Shown piece after piece: positions 40,653-52,290 of a DNA stretch of 64,000 bases. The notes beneath the pieces are model-generated. The model did not search any database, was not told the DNA's origin, and saw only the letters and a list, made by a program, of their open reading frames with translations. Source of the stretch: Casuarius casuarius (lineage: Eukaryota; Chordata; Aves; Casuariiformes; Casuariidae); assembly GCA_003342895.1 (NCBI GenBank), contig PTFA01000035.1:1818837-1882836 (forward strand), written 5' to 3'. Every line of letters begins with the position of its first letter. Position 1 is the stretch's first letter. A program made the translations under genes and the position numbers.

Positions 40653-43600
40653 TAGCTGTAGTATAATGCATATTCTGTTATATTTCAACCAATATTTATG
40701 GTATGGTGATACTAATCTGTGGCAATCTCCTTTTGAAAATGTACAAACTAGATGTAGGGATTTTGTTGACTGTAGCAATATAAAATAAACATCATTCCCT
40801 TGAGCTGAAAAATACAACTTCTTAACAGAGACCCAAATCATAGGGTTGGATAAAGTTCCCAGTTCTCCCAGAATTCAGAAGGGATGATGGTCTTGTTAGG
40901 GCTTTCCTTCAAATGTCTTTTATAAATCATTTCCACAGACATGCACGTAGGAAACTACTGGGCCCAAATACATTTCTCTTCAAGTCAATCTTACTGTGAT
41001 ATCAATGCAAGTGGGAAGAGGCCTATTACAAATCATGGTTTCAAGAGTCAGCAGCTGTAACGGTATTCAGGCATTGAAGTGAGAATCCAGACACAGTGAT
41101 CCTGGAGAGGCTCTTGCATGGCTTGGTCACAGCCACACTGCACAGCATTAGGCCAGTCCTCCATGTGGTGCACCTGGTGCCTTAGGGTATAACTGCTACT
41201 TTTTGCGGGGTTTCTTTTTTCAGTTCAAAGTGTCTGAAATAATGTGATGGCTCAGCTGTAACCTACCAGAGCGATATTCTGTCATGAAACTGAGAATATG
41301 CATAGTAGGAGGACATGTAAGGGTACAAAGCCTTCTGTGGTGGCGTCAGATGGATGCACTTTGGTTTCAAGAAAGCTATTTGGTTCACTCAAAGAGAGTC
41401 CAGGATTGTCATATTTATGCAGTGTGGATCTACAAGGAACAGGGCTCATCACGAGGTGGGGAGCTAAATTGTTTGACAGCCTATACATATCCTGTGGGTG
41501 GTTGATACCCTCGCAACCATTTTTATAGTCTTTTCCTGCAGTAGGGATATTTGCCCCAGTCTTTAGTGATGGTACATGCAGGCAGTTTTGTTGACTTAAA
41601 TAAAGCTCTGTTGATTGCTCCAGCAAAGGTTTGGATACATTTTGTACATTTCAGCTATTTTACCTCTTTTTTTTTTCTGAGGAGAGCATTTGCAATAACT
41701 GTGTTTCTGTTCATGAGGAATGAGGAAAGGAGTACGAAGGAATCCTTTTTTGCCTCGAAGTATCGATAATACAATTTTTAGTCTTTTTAAAAGTTTAGTG
41801 TCCATGTGTTTCTGGAGCACAGTGTGTTTGGACAGCTTACAAATTTCACAAGGATCATTTCATTATTAATCATAAATTCTTTTCACTTCATATTACACAT
41901 GCACTCTTTATCCACTTATAATGGCTATAGTACAAATCATTTTTTTTCCTGCAGTCAGTTGTTTCTTTGGCACAGCTACCTTGTTATGGCAGACGATCAG
42001 CATTTTAACTATAACTTAAAGTTTAGATTGACCTGGGTCCTTTAGATAATTCTATCCTTCATTCATATGAAGCTCTTTTTTTTTTCTAGGCACTATTGTT
42101 GGTTTTTCAATTTCAGTGTAATTTAGAGAGTGTTTGTACTGGAGGCATTTAAAGTACTCCAAGTTGGAAATCTTCAAAGGGGTTTTTTTTTTTGGCATAC
42201 TTATGTGGACTGGTGTGAATGACATGCTCAAATTATCTTAGATATCTGGGTCAGCTGTTCTCAAGGGTTTACTTACATTAGGGAAAAGTTCTGCAGCACA
42301 TTTCCAATAGTTCTTTAGCAATTGTGGTAGCTGTAGTGTAAATAGCTCTCTGGAACTTGCCTACTGGGGTTAGTCAGTGCTGCTAATGTGGAAAAATCAA
42401 TGCTTTTGCTAAATATGATAAATCAGCCTATCATGTTTGCATATCTGTGGCTTGGCCCTGAGTATCTCTGCTTCTGATCCTTCTCCCTCTCATTTTAGTG
42501 GATATTGGCTGCTGCCTTCAGCAGAAGCCATGGAAATTTGTTCTGTCTAGTGCATTAGACACACTTTGTAGTTGTCCTATCTATTTCTGTCCTTGAGATG
42601 TAACCCTTCCCAATAACTCAAAAGAGAACAATCCATTAATCAGCTGGTGAGTGTCTCAAGTGGCAGTATACTCATACGTATGCCTCTGTGTGTGAAGATT
42701 CAGATTCAGTGAAGTGCCTGGGTATACACAGAAATTAAAACTTGTCAGCACTTTATTAAACCATACAGATGAGATGAAAGCCACTTCAGCTGGGAGTACC
42801 CAAACTCACTATCTGTTCCTATCCCAGATCTTTGCCATATGAATGATGTAGGAGAAGTAAAGACAACAGAGGACTGGTGGAGGAAGTTATCCTATGTTAT
42901 TCAAAGAGGGATGAATTACTTCTGCCTCTCCTTCTAAACTTTTCTATAAGCTTCCATTAGAAAACAGCAGTGGGGTTTCTGAGCTTGTGCTTTTCCTAGA
43001 CTCAGTCATGTTATTTTTGAGATAATTCACATTGACTCAGATTGACCATGCTGTAAAGCCTGAGAAACTGCACCGAGTCTAAATGTGCTTGGATGGGTGT
43101 AACCATAGCAGGAGAATTTGGCAGCACAGTTGCAAAAAGGAACTAGCAAACAGGTTTGCATGTAACTTCGGCAGCAGGGAAGGAGGAGAGACATGCAAAT
43201 CCACTCCAGCCTGACACTTTGACCACTAGCTCATTCCCTCCAACTGGAGTTATGATACTATATATAGAAAATCAAAGCAAATACAAGCTTACAAGCCCAT
43301 TGGCACCTTGATACGACATGATACAACACGATTTCTGTTCAGCTGGAGCATTGTCCCTCTCCCTAGCTGAAAAGTTCCTGTCCTAGCTATAGCATTAGTA
43401 ACCACTGTATTCTCAAACAGATAATGTTTCTGAACATGCTTTTTCCACTCCTAATCATAGCAAACGCTAGACTGTGTGAATCTGTTCCAGTCCTCTGGGA
43501 ATTTGCCACTGGGACTGGTGATTGCCTTGGATCCAAAGAGATCCTGAAGATAAATGCCAGGTTCTTTTTTCTTATCAGTTTCTCAGCTCTAAAGAATCAG

Positions 43601-44439
43601 CAGCATTCAACCCCCCACTTTCTACATTCTTCCCATTCAGTCTCTACCCAGTGTTGTCAAGTTATTGGTCACCACATCCAGATCTCTGTTTATCCCAGGG
43701 TTCTGGGAGATTTTTAGTATAAACTCTAATCCATTCCCATGTGAGCAGTGCAACAGTTCTCAGTGATGCAGGTAAGGAACATGCTATTATTTGTACCAAA
43801 TAATTGATTTCTGGAGAATGAATCAGATCCTTTTATAGACCTCTATAAATAAAAAGTTTTGCTTTTGCCCAGCTCCAGGAAACTAAAAACACTACACATT
43901 ACTATTAGTTTGTAGAAAAAGAGCTAGAGAAAACATTCCCGTAATATTAAGAGAAAATATTTTTTTACCCTAAAGTCAAACAATTGAAATAACTCTCTTT
44001 AACATAGTAAGATTTTAGAAATTTACTTGCAAAAGCTCTCAGAACCTTTGTAAATTAAGTACATTATTCATCCTGTTGTCTTCACTACAGTACTCTGTTT
44101 GGGGCTATACAGCCTGCAAGAAAAGCCCCAAATATGAAACAGAGCATGTCTGGAAAAAGAAGCTTTAAAATAGCACTTGGCATTTTCCAGTTTATTGCAC
44201 TGAATGTTAATGTACATTGGGAATTCATAAACACAGAGAAATGATTTAGATTTCCCTTGCTGTATAACAAACACAGCAGGACAGAGAAGTGCAAAAACCG
44301 GTATTATGGTGCCTACCTGTAGGCTGTAGCTGTACCTGTATTCAACCTTTAAGTAGAGGTTGGGTGAAGTGCATATAGGACAGCTTTAGTTCACCTGGTT
44401 CAGGTACTAGCATGCATGGCCATGTGTACCCAGGTGAGT

Positions 44440-44960
44440 TAGCAGAGGTGAGCCTGTGGACCCAAGCACTGGCATGTGATTGCCCGCTGGGTGCCTGCTG
44501 CTGGCGCGCTCCCTAGCCCCGCTGTGGTCAATGCCAGTGAGCTCCCCCAGGAACCATCTGGGCACAGCAGCGGCCAGGGATGGCTCCCAGTCGGCACTAC
44601 AGCCAAGGCCTCTCTGTTTCGGGAAATCAAGAGAACGTAGCCACACAGATGTGAGCTGTGCTGTGACACTTGCCCTCAGGGCCAGCAAACGGCCACAGCT
44701 TGTTCTAGTTACTAGCGCAGGCGTAGCCCATGCAACCCAGGTTTAGCTACGTGAGCAAGTACGCAGAGCCTGCGGTGGGCTCCCTTCAAAGCCAGCGCCC
44801 TGCAAATCCCACCCTTGCTGTGCTCCCCTGCTCTGGTAGCTGGGTTCGAGGAGGGCCCCGTATGCTGCAGCCCCTACGGCTAGTTACGGCAGGGCCTGTA
44901 GCAGCCGAAAGTGAACCCGTGACCGAGCTGATGAGGCTGCTGGCTGTGTTAGGGACTCTA
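44440..44960. promoter_or_regulatory. CpG-rich patch, possible CpG island
   Basis: This is the only long GC-rich stretch in the window. A hand count gives about 22 CpG in roughly 460 bases from 44500, close to the level used to define CpG islands, while the flanking sequence has very few. It contains a GCGCGC run near 44504-44509 and many single CpGs through 44925. It could be a promoter of an unrecognised transcript, an orphan island, or a locally GC-biased patch. No TATA box, clear first exon or coding frame ties it to a gene. Open frames on both strands here (up to 93 codons) reflect low stop density in GC-rich DNA. Confidence 0.5.
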
Positions 44961-45177
44961 TTCTGAGACGGAGAAAAGGGGAAAGGTGCTAAAACATGAT
45001 TCGCCTTTTTTAGAACTGGCATCTTCATTTTCAATAGAAAAGCGTGACTAATGTACTCTATGTGCTAATTGCCATCTTGTGCTCTGCCAAAACTGCGTCA
45101 GATCATCTTGGTGGCGCTTGTCAGTGAAATGTAAAGCAATCTCCTTGTTTCGGGAAAACAAACTCCATATATTTAAA

Positions 45178-45262
45178 CATGTATATATACACATATAAAT
45201 ATATACACATATAAATACATACACACACACACATACACACACACACACGAACGTACGCACAG
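45178..45262. repeat. CA/TA microsatellite
   Basis: Mostly alternating purine and pyrimidine. It includes a perfect 16-bp tandem duplication, ATATACACATATAAAT, at 45185-45200 and 45201-45216, followed by CA runs to about 45248 and a CGAACGTACGCAC end. Such alternation can adopt Z-DNA under supercoiling. It lies about 220 bp from the end of the CpG-rich patch. Confidence 0.95.
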
Positions 45263-46820
45263 CCCTATATAAATGCAATCTTATTGATGCTTCCTTAGTC
45301 CAGGGTAAGATAAGTAATATTCTCTCTTGTGAGTTTTATTCACGTTTTTGAAGAAACATTACCAAAAAATTTTTGAAGCAGTTTATTTGTCTTGGGGGCA
45401 GTTGCCTATCAGCTTCCTCTGTTTTGTTAGACGTAGAATTATGGACAAAAAGTAAAACAGATTTTTTGATAGAGGAATTGTGTCTATTCGCCTAATGGAA
45501 AATCTCCATAACTGTATGCAGTGAATTGATTTCATATGATTCTAGCTAATTAAACAATTTGAAAGACATCCCTGGCCGATGGGATGGAAAGCTAAAATGT
45601 AAACAGAAGTGAACCCCTATTCAAAGCAAAAATAACATCTCTGCTATCCCTCTGGCAAGGTTCATGCTGTCCAGTCAGGTGAGTGAAATTCCTAAGTGAG
45701 AGAGTTACTCCACAGCTTCTGTTTCACCAACTGACCAGCACAAGAATAAATGCCTTTTTAGTGTAGATTAAATTGTATGTCTTCAACCAAGGCTTCTTAC
45801 GTAATGCAAAGTAATTGCACTAATTTTGTTATATAACTCTAATCTTTTAGTTGTCTGTGACAGAACATTATAGAAATGCTGGTTATGCCTACAGACATCA
45901 TGCTGTTCTGTGCAAACAGATCCAGTGCTGGAAAATCAGGACATCATCAGCCCAGGCTCTGAGGTAACCTGCCCTGCTCAAAAGCAAGGTGTATTAGCTG
46001 GAGCAGAACGCCCCAGTAATGTGACCATGCTGCGTCCAAACTTCAGCAGCTCAGGTAACTGCCTGACTCTGCCTGGTACAATAGACACACATCCCTAGGA
46101 TAAATCAGCTCATATGAAATAGCAAAGGTCAGAATTATGCCAGCTGACACCGTCTGAAGATTTAAATCATGTTTTGTGAGACATGCCTGGATTTGAGAAT
46201 GAATCGTCAGTGCCCAGTGCATTCCCTCCATTTCCGAGCTGTAACTTTTGCCATGTCCAACTTGCTTGCATTCTTAGGTGTAATGCAACGTTTTCAGTGA
46301 AAGAAAAGAAGGTTTCATTTCCTTTTAGTATTTAGAGACAGTCCTTAGGTAAGTTAGTTACTGAATCAGCATGACCTTTTGCTATACACAGGGCTGTGTG
46401 CATTCAAAATGTAACAGAATGAAAATGAGTTTCTGTTTAATACCCTTCCATATAATAGTCTTAATTTTTTTAAAAACATGGAAGTTAAAGTAAAGTCATC
46501 CAGAAACCTAAAGACCTACTTCTGTTTGGTTTGTTTTAAAGGTTTGTTTTAAAATTTCAATCTATATTTCTTCTTTCCCACAATTATGCCATAATTAAGA
46601 TAATGGTTTACTGTTTATAAAGCTTTTATTCAAAGCATGGATTGGTGTAGGAAAGCTGAAGAATTAAAGATAACACTGTAATATGTAAGTCTAACTGAGT
46701 TCTATAAGATGTAGATCAGTCAAAACCAGACATCATATTCCTGAGATCAGTCACTTGATGATATGACTGTCACCTAAACTAAATTGATTTTAAAAACTTG
46801 CTGTATACTTATATTCATCT

Positions 46821-46852
46821 TTAGGTACCTAAATTCCTTCAAAGATCGGCTC
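46821..46852. mobile_element. Possible end of a TTAGGTGCC-type MITE
   Basis: TTAGGTACCTAAATTCCTTC followed by AAAGATCGGCTC closely follows the end of a palindromic sauropsid element whose text is TTAGGTGCCTAAATACCTTTGAGGATCTGGGC. Only this end is recognisable; the partner end is not seen. It is related in sequence to the element at 24330-24575. Confidence 0.4.
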
Positions 46853-47977
46853 TGAAAGTTCAGTGCTACACTCAGTATATAGAATTAGATGCCTTATGTT
46901 TCAAGAGGATGATGAAAGGTTAGGGACATGTGTTGAACTGATTTTCCAAGATGCTCTCCCTCATCTTTAATCTGGCACCTAGAAAGCAGTTGTGAAAATG
47001 TCCACGGTCTTCACTGGGGCAAAGCTTAGGAAATACTAAAGAAGCTTTTGAAAACATATTTGAAGTTTGAGACCTGTGAGGCTTCAAAGCTCTGTGTTGT
47101 CCAGCATCAGAATGAAACCTAGAACTGCCAATGGTTTTACGAAAAATGAAAATCAAGGATGCCACTTTTGACTAGCCAAAAGGCACATGAGAGGCATGGG
47201 TTATGGACCGGACTCTGGAATTACCTGGTCCTGGTGGGGCTAGGTATCAGTCTGAGTAGAAATCAATTAAAAGAAAATGGTTTTAACAAATTCACAACTT
47301 TGAGCAAAAAGGGTTTCTTCAAAAAATTCGACCTGTGACATTCAGTACTTCTCCTTTATTTCAGCTTTATAGTAATTGCCAGAATTGGAAATATTAGTAA
47401 TGCCCCCTCTTTCTTCACAGTCTGTCACTGCTTTTGATTACATCATTTTTTCCTGTTCTAAATAATGGCATATAGCGTATGACATAAAAATGGGGCAGAG
47501 TCACTGCTCTGTTTCTTTCTAGCAGTATCATTTTGTATATGCTTATCAGATTCCTAGTCCACTGAATTGTGTTTCCTGCTAAGGTAGGGCTGTGAAAAAA
47601 AAAAAAAGACTGCTATACCTGGTGCCCTCACTTTTTATTTCACTTTTTATTGTGGCTGTATCTTCTTTCTCCTATTTTCTCTACAAAAGACTTGATGCTA
47701 ATGGAGTTTTAATGTGGCTTCTACTGCAAGCCTATTCTTTCATTTCCACATTAGGAAGGGGATAGTCTTTTCAGAAAATAAAGCATGAATCACTCTCATC
47801 ACTATTAACCAACTTTCTTATTCTTATGGTCATTTCTCTTTTCTCTTCCAATAAATCAGAGATCACTTTTATTTCTTACTAATCACCTACAGCATTCACT
47901 TCTTAGCTTTAGCTCAGAGGAAGTTTTTCCGGTGTTTGGAATTAACATTGTTCCTGGCAAAAAAGCTTGGTAGTAGT

Positions 47978-47998
47978 CATCATCATCATCGTCATCGT
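47978..47998 (+). repeat. Short CAT/CGT trinucleotide repeat
   Basis: Four CAT units pass into alternating CGT and CAT units. It is a short imperfect microsatellite with no coding context. Confidence 0.85.
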
Positions 47999-48599
47999 TT
48001 GACTCAATACGTAGAATCATATGTAGATGAAGACACTCTTACATGTAATCCATCAGTCTCTTTGTTTTTATCATTGTATACAGTTTGTTAGTTTTCCCTT
48101 TAGCCAGCAATATAGCAAACGTATTCTAGACAATACTGAGAAAGTGAATGTTTTTATGTTCTGTAGCATTATTCTGTAAATTTGATTTGACATAGATTAT
48201 GAGCCTTCTTGGACCAAAGAGCCTTCTTAAAATGCCATGAGCAGACCAACTGACATAACACCAACTTGGACATAAGATTTAGAGTACAAAGACCTGTATC
48301 TCAACAGAGATAACTAAATAATGGGATTTCAGCACTGGAGACTGTTGTAGCAAGCAGGGATCCCCAACTGTAAACAACCTCATTCCTGGATGTGCCTGCT
48401 AATCAACTTTATGGACACTGCTTCCATAATATCCTTGTGGTGGCTGCATTCATTGCTCTTATTTATACATTCAAAGACCAAAAGCTTCTGAAGTTACCAA
48501 GCTTATAAAAGATTTACTGCAGTTAAGCTTATGGGTATGGCAGAAATGTCTGGCAAAAAAAAGAAGCGCATCAGCCGCACTGTGTAAATGGATTTGTCT

Positions 48600-48830
48600 A
48601 GATCCTGCTGTAAGCCTAACCAGCAATTCAACGACATCCTTTGAGATGCTGGCTGAGGCACCACGAGCACCAAAGACAGGAGCAGGGATAACGAGGTGCT
48701 TCATCTCCGCGAGACCTTGCTGAGGGCAGGTCCAGCCTGGGGCTGGGGCCCCTGCCGGGGCTCGTGCCTCGCGGGCTCTCCCAGACCCTACTTCCACTTT
48801 GGGGAGGTCCCACACTTGCTTCTCAGCCAC
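48600..48830. other. Small GC-rich patch
   Basis: GC-rich, with several CpGs between about 48661 and 48776. It produces a 119-codon frame on the minus strand (48471-48830) and a 61-codon frame in another minus-strand frame. Neither shows a domain, and the overlapping open frames are best explained by the GC-rich patch itself. Confidence 0.5.
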
Positions 48831-51800
48831 CCACTCCCTTCTCTCTGGAGATCTTAGCTAGGGGCAATGTCTGACCTCCATTAAACATTGACAGTATTTT
48901 CAAGCTCAGTGCACAGATGATAGCACTAAATTCATATTGTGTTAGCCAGACTCTTACAGAGGGGGTCAATTTTGAGAAGCACTCAGTACTTCTGAAAATG
49001 AGTGGATGGTCAAGTCTCCTCTGCAGTACACCTTATTCGTCTTAAGCTGTGAGAAGCATTTCTTTAATTTGGGATGATTTTTTCCTCTTTTCAGTCACTA
49101 CCCTTTCGAATTAGGGGCAACAGCTTGCCTCAGGGAGGTAAAAAAAAGGCCAGTTATCCCCAGCTGAGAAATGTCCTCTGGAGAAATCACCATCACAGAT
49201 GCTCATGGAGCAAAAGACTGCAAGTGGATTTTTAAATCAACTGAATGCTGCTCTGACAACTGTGAAATGGTTATCTCTGTAAAACAAGATGAGGATAATG
49301 GTAATCCCATGTCATGCCATACACCTGCAGGGATTACGAAAGATTTCATAAGAGTCCTCTCCCTCTCTTACAGGGCCTGAATCTAATTTCTCAAGTGCAG
49401 TGGCAGAGCTAGAACTGTAACACTGCCCAGGTGGAGCGAATGAAATTGGGACAAGTTCACCATACTGTTCAATTTCTTTTAAACATGGCCACAGCTCCAG
49501 GAAATTGGATTTATGACACTACCACAAGCAAGTAGCTTACCCACAGGAAGACTTACCTGCATTGATTCTTAAAGTTTTGATTTATTTTTGTGATTGCAAG
49601 AGTGGGCAAAGGCAAGAAAATATTAATGTTTAAAAAGATCTACAAGAGGAAATAGTGGTGGCAAATGTGTTCAGGAAATTAATGCTTTAGGCAAAGTCTC
49701 ACTCTTTTTATGTATGATCCATCCATGTACATAAAAATTCTATGTCCAAAACAGCCTTACTCAAATCAGTAAAATCCCAGTAATATACTTTTCAGAGTTT
49801 TCTATACTTCTGTATTTCCATTTTTCATTGCCACTTCAGTAAAGCTGAGAAACATTGATTTTTCTTTTTCCAAGCACTGCAAAAAATCTTAAAAAGAGCA
49901 TTTCAGTAAAGCAAAAAGTAGAAAATAAATAAATAAATCAGTCTAATGGGATATGGCAAGCCATAAGGCTTGGAATCCCATGCTCAGTTTAATTTCCAAT
50001 TTTTCAAAGTAGAAGGTCATAATTTTTAAAGAAATGTGTTTTTTGTAGATTTCCCTTTGTTTAGATATTTTGAAAGTTCCTCTTTGCATTCTAAATCAGA
50101 AAGCCTTTTAAAATTAATTTCAGTGTTTGTCACTGAAAACATTCTGACTTTCAATCATCTCTATTTAAAACTGTCTTAAACTTTTCAAGAAAATAAAAAA
50201 GACAAGAAGGGTTGAAATTTTCCACTACCTTTTGCCAGTATTTATTAGACTGCATCACTAGTAGCCTACAGATTATATACAGTACTTTTTTCTTCAAGGA
50301 AAGAAGAACTCTTAAGTTGTTAATTCACAGACATTTCTTTTCAAGTTTTGCATATTTTTCTGACACATGATTATTCTTTGGTATGTTAAAATGTAAGTCC
50401 CTCCTCTTTTGCTTTTCTATAATTTAAATAATTATCTGAATAAAGCATGTGAATTATGGCTTTCACATTTCCCAGTTCAATCATGCTAATTTATCTTCTG
50501 GCAGAGAATTTCAAACAAAATTACTGTCTCGTTCTGAGGCATGATGTTAATGAAAGATATTAATTACTTCTTAGAAGGCATATTCTTTAACTAGACTGCA
50601 AATTGAAAAAGAGGTTTGCCAGAAAAGAACTAACTCTGCTTTAGTCCTCCCTCTTCTCTCACATACATAATTTCTCTCATCCAGACTCATACAAAAATGC
50701 CTTTTTGTTCTCACTCTCATTGAAAGCCTTTCTGTTTCTGCTGTATCCTCACTGACCACTGGTGCCATCACTTTTTTTAATGGCATCTAAGATACATTTA
50801 CTTTGAAAATTCATCTTCCTAGCTCTGAAAAAAATACATGAAGATCTCTTGTGTCTAATCAAAGCAAATGGAGGAGATAGATAGACTATATTCTACACGT
50901 TCTGAACATCAAGGAAATCCTTTCTTGTTCAGTTTCAAATACTACACTCTGCAGAATAAGCCAGGCAATTTTAACTAAAATTTTCATAGAAAAAGGACAT
51001 GTAATAAAAAATACTGAGCAAAAGTGCTGAAGGCATATCAAAGATTTTACACAGCTTGAATTGTTCACCATTGAGGAAGAAAATCTCTTCAGATTTACTT
51101 ATGCTTGTAGGTATGTGTTTGGGAAAGCACAGTTGGATCCGTTTTTAAAAGCTACATAGAAATCTCAAATTGTTGTTTATGAGGTTTGCAAATTTGTTTC
51201 TGCTTTTCTCTTGCTGGGATTTGGGAGTTGTGATTTTTTTAGGATTCTTCAGCTTCCTATCACAAAATTTTGTGTGTGTACAACTTGGAATCTTAATCCC
51301 AAACTGTCCTTTCATATGACTTCTGAAGGGTGCTCACCTGAGTTATGGAAAATCATCTTTAAAACCTGCAGATAGGAAATGTGTTTTCATGGGAGATTAA
51401 CCAGGTTGTATTTTCATCAATAACAGTCTCATGAGAGAAAAGATGTGTTAAAATTTGAGGTTTTGGGTGGACCCCGCTCACTTTCACAAGGAATTTGGGG
51501 AAATGGGTCTATTTATGCATACCACAGGCAGCACCATGGTTTACACTAGCCAGAACTATTAACTTCCTAATTAATTAATTCAAATTCATCCAAATGACAA
51601 AGAGCAATCTTCTGTTCACTTCTATCACTTGGAAAAAATAAAAAATGCAAGTTTTGAATGCAACACCAACGTTCTCCGCTAACATAATGTTTTGTAATGG
51701 GGACGAAGAAGCTATTTTAAATGAATATGGAGATGATCTGCAGTGGAAGAGATCGGGCTAACATTTTGTCACCTCTTCTGTCAGTGAAACATAAACAATA

Positions 51801-52109
51801 GAATATTTTTTCTGCAGACACTCCTGCAGCAATGCAAGAGGATTAATCATGGACGGGTCCTCTTGCTATAAACAAGAATAGAAAAAAACTGATCAGCCTT
51901 TTCAGACAGTGTGACCCAAAGATACAAAGCAAACAGAAAAGAGACAAATACGTTGTATTTTCAAATGATACTTGACCAAGTTATCTTAGAAAAGAAATAT
52001 ATAAAACCTAAAGGAGCAGATAGTAAAAATATGAGCTTTCATTTTCCCTCTGCTGTTGCCCAGCATTATAGCATGATCAGTTGTCCACTGGCATTGTGTA
52101 TTAATTCTG
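48831..52109. other. Non-coding sequence, no gene recognised
   Basis: AT-rich unique sequence with a short (AAAT)n run at 49922-49938. A 69-codon plus-strand frame at 49171-49380 looks protein-like in composition but matches nothing I recognise and has no splice sites of note. Confidence 0.65.
49922..49938 (+). repeat. (AAAT)n microsatellite
   Basis: About four perfect AAAT units. Too short to be informative beyond marking a slippage-prone site. Confidence 0.85.
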
Positions 52110-52290
52110 GAGATAGCTCGGGCTTCCCTTGGGGTGAGAACTGCCTCCTCCTGGCCGTGCTGTTTGCGCTGCGGAAAGCGGCACACGTGCAATTCTTGCA
52201 GTGGAGCCTGCGGCAGCTGCCAGCAGCCTCACTTCTGCGACGGGAAACACTGCCGCAGCTTCAGAGTGACAGCATATCCGATCTCATACA
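52110..52290. other. Small GC-rich patch with open frames
   Basis: A GC-rich block with several CpGs and one CACGTG E-box near 52186-52191. All three plus-strand readings have long open parts here. One belongs to the 140-codon frame at 51911-52333, and another is rich in cysteine (about ten between 52152 and 52252). No known cysteine-rich fold is matched, and no acceptor and donor pair brackets the block. Confidence 0.45.

Larger units (their letters stand above)
39878..44439. other. Non-coding sequence, no gene recognised
   Basis: Apart from the tandem repeat and palindrome near 40.3-40.7 kb, this is unique sequence. The largest frame, 131 codons on the minus strand at 40446-40841, runs across the palindrome and shows no domain. 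T-rich runs lie near 41669-41678, 42075-42085 and 42183-42192. Confidence 0.65.
44961..48599. other. Non-coding sequence, no gene recognised
   Basis: Unique sequence after the CpG-rich patch, apart from the microsatellite at 45178-45262, the MITE end at 46821-46852, an A run at 47596-47607, and the CAT repeat at 47978-47998. Open frames are 82 codons or fewer and unremarkable. Confidence 0.65.

Noticed and set aside
40446..40841. 131-codon open frame on the minus strand
   Set aside because: It runs through an 18-bp palindrome and shows no domain; consistent with chance.
49171..49380. 69-codon plus-strand frame with protein-like composition
   Set aside because: No match I recognise, no splice-site pair and no neighbouring exon.
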